Shown: piece by piece, positions 5,920 to 7,897 of the stretch
Layout of the letters: the number at the start of each line of letters is the position of its first letter
Numbering within the stretch: the stretch's first letter is position 1
Translations under genes and position numbers: made by a program
Assembly: GCA_012800465.1 (NCBI GenBank)
Contig: JAAZJI010000088.1
Span: forward strand, 1 to 7,897
DNA from: Spirochaetales bacterium
Lineage (GTDB): Bacteria > Spirochaetota > Spirochaetia > Sphaerochaetales > Sphaerochaetaceae
DNA: 7,897 bases
Reading direction: 5' to 3'
Notes under the pieces: model-generated
Told to the model about the DNA's origin: nothing
Databases searched by the model: none
What the model saw: the letters and a program-made list of their open reading frames with translations, nothing else

Positions 5920-7278
5920 TCATTTAAGATATCCCAGCCACTTCTCCTGGCGCTGGATCATCAACTCGACCAGTTCACCGGCTGCCTTGTAGGGGGTTGC
6001 GATCGGACTTGCCAAGATCGCCTGGATCGCATACTCCTTCTTCCTGTGGAGGATCGCCTCGGCGGTCAGGTCATACACTCCCGTGTAGTTTCGTAGGAGC
6101 GCTGCGAACCCTTTGGGATAGTCGGGGAACGCGAGGCCCTCCATCCCCTTGGCATACACGCGGGCGGGCACCTCGACGGCGATCCAGGAGGGAAGGTCCG
6201 GGATCAGGTTGTCGTTGCGGATGTTCACCGCGCTCTCCTCATACCCTGAGTCGGAGACGATCCCGTCCAGGATGAAGGAGATCCGCTCGTGGGCCTTGAG
6301 CTCGATCCCGGTCTTCTTGAACCCGAGCATGATCTGGTAGAGCTCGAAGAAGTCCTTGATCCCCTTGTGGTCGGCGACCTCATGGGCCCAGGAGATGTAT
6401 TCGCCGATGTGGGAATCGACGGTGATCGGAAGCAACCTGTAGGTCTTAAGGATCTCCTTGAACAGGCCCCGGTCCGCCCAGCTCTTCCTGCTTCTAATCT
6501 CCTTGGGGAGGGCTCGGTTGGTCGAGCCTTCGGTCTGCAGCTCCTGAGGATGCTCCTTGAGGTACGCGAGGATGTCGCTGTAGCCCGGTTCCCGTTCGAA
6601 GAAGGCGGGCGCCTTTTCAAGGATGTCGGGATAGGCGTCCTTGCCGCTGTCCTTGTAGCGGGCGCTGAGAAGGACGCTGAAGTGGTTCAATCCCGCCGCT
6701 TTGAGCTCGAGGTTGTCAAACGGCGTATCGAGGATCGAGGGAAGATAGCGCTCCAGCGAGGCGATCTCATGGCAGAGTCCCACGAACTTCAGATCCGGGT
6801 ATTTCCTGAGGACGGTGGTGGTGATCGCGGTCATCGGGTTCGAATAGTTGAACACCCACGCATCGGGACAGACTTCCATCACGTCGTCACACATCTCAAC
6901 GATGACCGGGGTGATCCTCAGGGCGTGGAAGAGGCCGCCGGGGCCGCCGTTCTCACCATAGATCTGCTGTGATCCGTACTGCTGGGGAAGGGTCCAATCC
7001 TCCTCCCAGAGGGGGAAGCGCTGGCCGACTTCGATCGAGATAATCACCGCATCAGCGCCTTTGAGGGCGGCTTTTCGGTCGGTGGTTGCCGTTACGGTGA
7101 AGTTCAATCCCTTTTCTTTGATGAACGTCTGGGCGATCGTATTCACTCGCGAAAGCGCTTGTTCGTCGATATCAACCAATGCGATCGAAGAGCCTGCGAG
7201 CAGCTTGCTCTGCATGATGTCCCCCAAGGACCCTAAACCGAACTGGGCGCTTCCGGCCCCGATTAAAACAATGTGCAT
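5920..7278 (-). CDS. Glycoside hydrolase family 4 (alpha-glucosidase/alpha-galactosidase type)
   Basis: 452 residues, close to the usual GH4 length. GH4 enzymes are cytoplasmic and use NAD and a divalent metal (usually Mn) to cleave glycosides by a redox-elimination route. The N terminus is a Rossmann strand and loop, HIVLIGAGSAQFG (2-14). ENGGPGGLFHALR (109-121), NYSNPM (144-149), GLCHE with metal ligand Cys169 (167-171) and GLNH with metal ligand His199 (196-199) match the MelA/AglA group. RNDNLIPDLP and a following VEVPARV complete the active-site side. The CH motif argues against the 6-phospho-glycosidase subgroups. Exact sugar is not decided (alpha-glucoside, galactoside or glucuronide). 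ATG 7278 has AAGGAGG five bases upstream; a longer frame reaching 7461 is rejected because it runs through the ThpR gene and the promoter region. Confidence 0.93.
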   Translation of the reverse strand: MHIVLIGAGSAQFGLGSLGDIMQSKLLAGSSIALVDIDEQALSRVNTIAQTFIKEKGLNFTVTATTDRKAALKGADAVIISIEVGQRFPLWEEDWTLPQQYGSQQIYGENGGPGGLFHALRITPVIVEMCDDVMEVCPDAWVFNYSNPMTAITTTVLRKYPDLKFVGLCHEIASLERYLPSILDTPFDNLELKAAGLNHFSVLLSARYKDSGKDAYPDILEKAPAFFEREPGYSDILAYLKEHPQELQTEGSTNRALPKEIRSRKSWADRGLFKEILKTYRLLPITVDSHIGEYISWAHEVADHKGIKDFFELYQIMLGFKKTGIELKAHERISFILDGIVSDSGYEESAVNIRNDNLIPDLPSWIAVEVPARVYAKGMEGLAFPDYPKGFAALLRNYTGVYDLTAEAILHRKKEYAIQAILASPIATPYKAAGELVELMIQRQEKWLGYLK

Positions 7279-7294
7279 ATGAGCCTCCTTCCCC

Positions 7295-7323
7295 ACTATA
7301 CACCAACGAGAATGTTTTATTCC
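7295..7323 (-). promoter_or_regulatory. Weak candidate promoter for the GH4 gene
   Basis: On the - strand a good -10, TATAGT (7300-7295), has only a poor -35, GGAATA (7323-7318), at 17-base spacing. The predicted start near 7288 falls within the ribosome site, giving an unusually short leader, so the true start may lie elsewhere. A weak -35 would fit activator dependence. Confidence 0.35.
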
Positions 7324-7340
7324 ATCGATCATCGTGTATA
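7297..7340. repeat. Inverted repeat in the GH4/ThpR divergent control region
   Basis: TATACAC (7297-7303) is matched by GTGTATA (7334-7340), with 30 bases between them. The arms coincide with the -10 elements facing outward on the two strands. Inside lies a smaller dyad, GAAT-GTTTT-ATTC (7310-7322), spanning the overlapping -35 zones. It may be operator structure or simply two similar promoters facing apart. Confidence 0.4.
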
Positions 7341-7342
7341 CT
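7314..7342 (+). promoter_or_regulatory. Candidate promoter for the ThpR gene, possibly leaderless
   Basis: TATACT (7337-7342, 5 of 6) with a weak -35 zone, GTTTTA (7314-7319), at 17-base spacing. Transcription six or seven bases downstream would begin at or beside ATG 7349, giving a leaderless message. Confidence 0.4.
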
Positions 7343-7348
7343 CTAGGT

Positions 7349-7873
7349 ATGCGCCTCTTTTTTGGTTTGACATTCTCGAAAGAAGACAAGATCGCTCTCG
7401 CACGGGTAAGCGGATCGATCGATCCGTATGTCACCAAAGGAAAGGCGGTTCGCGAGGACAACTACCACCTCACCCTCTCCTTCATCGGCGAAGTCGAACA
7501 AAAGTATCTGGATGTGTTTTGTTCGATCCTCGATCGGATTGATCCGCCCGTCCTCACGCTGAACATGAAACGGCTCGGGCTCTTCCCTTCCAGAAGACAC
7601 AACACCCTTATTCTTCACGTCGAACCCGATGAACGGCTTACCGTCCTGCAGCAGACGCTTGAACAGGAGCTCATCGCCAAAAAACTCATCGCCAAAGGGG
7701 GGAAATATAAGCCGCACATCACTCTCTTTCGCCAAACCGTCATTCCGATCGTGCCGATGATCGAACCGATCGAAATCTCTCCGACCTCGGTTGCTTTGTT
7801 TCACTCCCATCGGGAAAACAATCTCTTGACGTATACCGTTGTCTGTGAAAAGGAGCTTGGAATCGATGGATGA
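7349..7873 (+). CDS. thpR: RNA 2',3'-cyclic phosphodiesterase (2'-5' RNA ligase family)
   Basis: 174 residues, typical for ThpR/LigT, a 2H phosphoesterase that opens 2',3'-cyclic phosphate ends of RNA. Both catalytic HxTx motifs are present: HLTL at 40-43 (YHLTLSFIG) and HITL at 123-126 (KPHITLFR). The N terminus MRLFFGL matches the family's usual 'mRlF.al' start. That decides for ATG 7349 over an upstream in-frame GTG (7334), although the only purine run, AGG at 7345-7347, is too close to be a ribosome site. Just before the second motif is an in-frame 15-base duplication encoding LIAKK then LIAKG. The 3' end overlaps the start of the following gene by eight bases. In vivo RNA targets are unknown for the family. 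Confidence 0.93.
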   Translation: MRLFFGLTFSKEDKIALARVSGSIDPYVTKGKAVREDNYHLTLSFIGEVEQKYLDVFCSILDRIDPPVLTLNMKRLGLFPSRRHNTLILHVEPDERLTVLQQTLEQELIAKKLIAKGGKYKPHITLFRQTVIPIVPMIEPIEISPTSVALFHSHRENNLLTYTVVCEKELGIDG

Positions 7874-7897
7874 GAGCCGATACATCCGCTACAACGA
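7866..7897 (+). CDS. Start of a further gene (3' truncated by window edge), unidentified
   Basis: ATG 7866 opens a frame reading MDESRYIRYN up to the window edge, overlapping the ThpR stop. AGGAG at 7851-7855, ten bases upstream, supports it. A competing ATG at 7870 (ATGA overlap) would read MRADTSATT with worse ribosome-site spacing. The RYIRYN start resembles TIGR01212-type radical SAM proteins from memory, but ten residues cannot establish that. Confidence 0.5.
   Translation, partial: MDESRYIRYN

Noticed and set aside
7279..7461. N-terminal extension of the GH4 protein up to 7461
   Set aside because: It would cross the divergent promoters and the ThpR start; the Rossmann fold begins exactly at ATG 7278, which has an ideal ribosome site.

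Overview
The window is a gene-dense, GC-rich stretch of bacterial chromosome with strong AAGGAGG-type ribosome sites, overlapping starts and stops, and sigma70-like promoters. It carries eight complete protein genes, one gene cut at each edge, and one tRNA gene. No insertion sequence, CRISPR array, phage gene or gene-free stretch over 300 bases is present. The gene set (CYTH protein beside a small polytopic membrane protein, GH4 glycosidase, tRNA without encoded CCA) would fit a spirochaete such as the Sphaerochaeta group. That is an impression from protein character, not a demonstrated assignment.

Left block, + strand (1-2029): the end of a substrate-binding protein, a FecCD/BtuC-type permease and its ATPase. 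Together they form an iron-siderophore, heme or cobalamin ABC importer operon. A promoter in the short gap after it (about 2040-2068) starts a second + strand operon (2092-3560), a Gfo/Idh/MocA oxidoreductase coupled by overlap to a UPF0303 (heme-degrading-like fold) protein.

Middle block, - strand (5704 down to 3545): an aldo/keto reductase, an unrecognised five-helix membrane protein and a CYTH-domain protein. They are packed with one-base overlap or spacing and are probably one transcript. The block ends tail-to-tail with the UPF0303 gene, the two coding regions overlapping by 16 bp with no visible terminator.

Right block: a CAT-anticodon tRNA (probably elongator Met) with its own strong promoter on the + strand, and a symmetric hairpin that can end both the tRNA transcript and the converging GH4 glycosidase gene on the - strand. 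The GH4 gene and a ThpR-type RNA 2',3'-cyclic phosphodiesterase diverge from a roughly 70-bp region containing facing -10 elements and an inverted repeat. The ThpR gene overlaps the start of a further gene cut by the window edge.

Nearly everything is recognisable housekeeping or accessory metabolism. I do not see a convincing new multi-gene system. The least explained items are the membrane protein with its CYTH partner, the GH4/ThpR control region, and a C at tRNA position 55.
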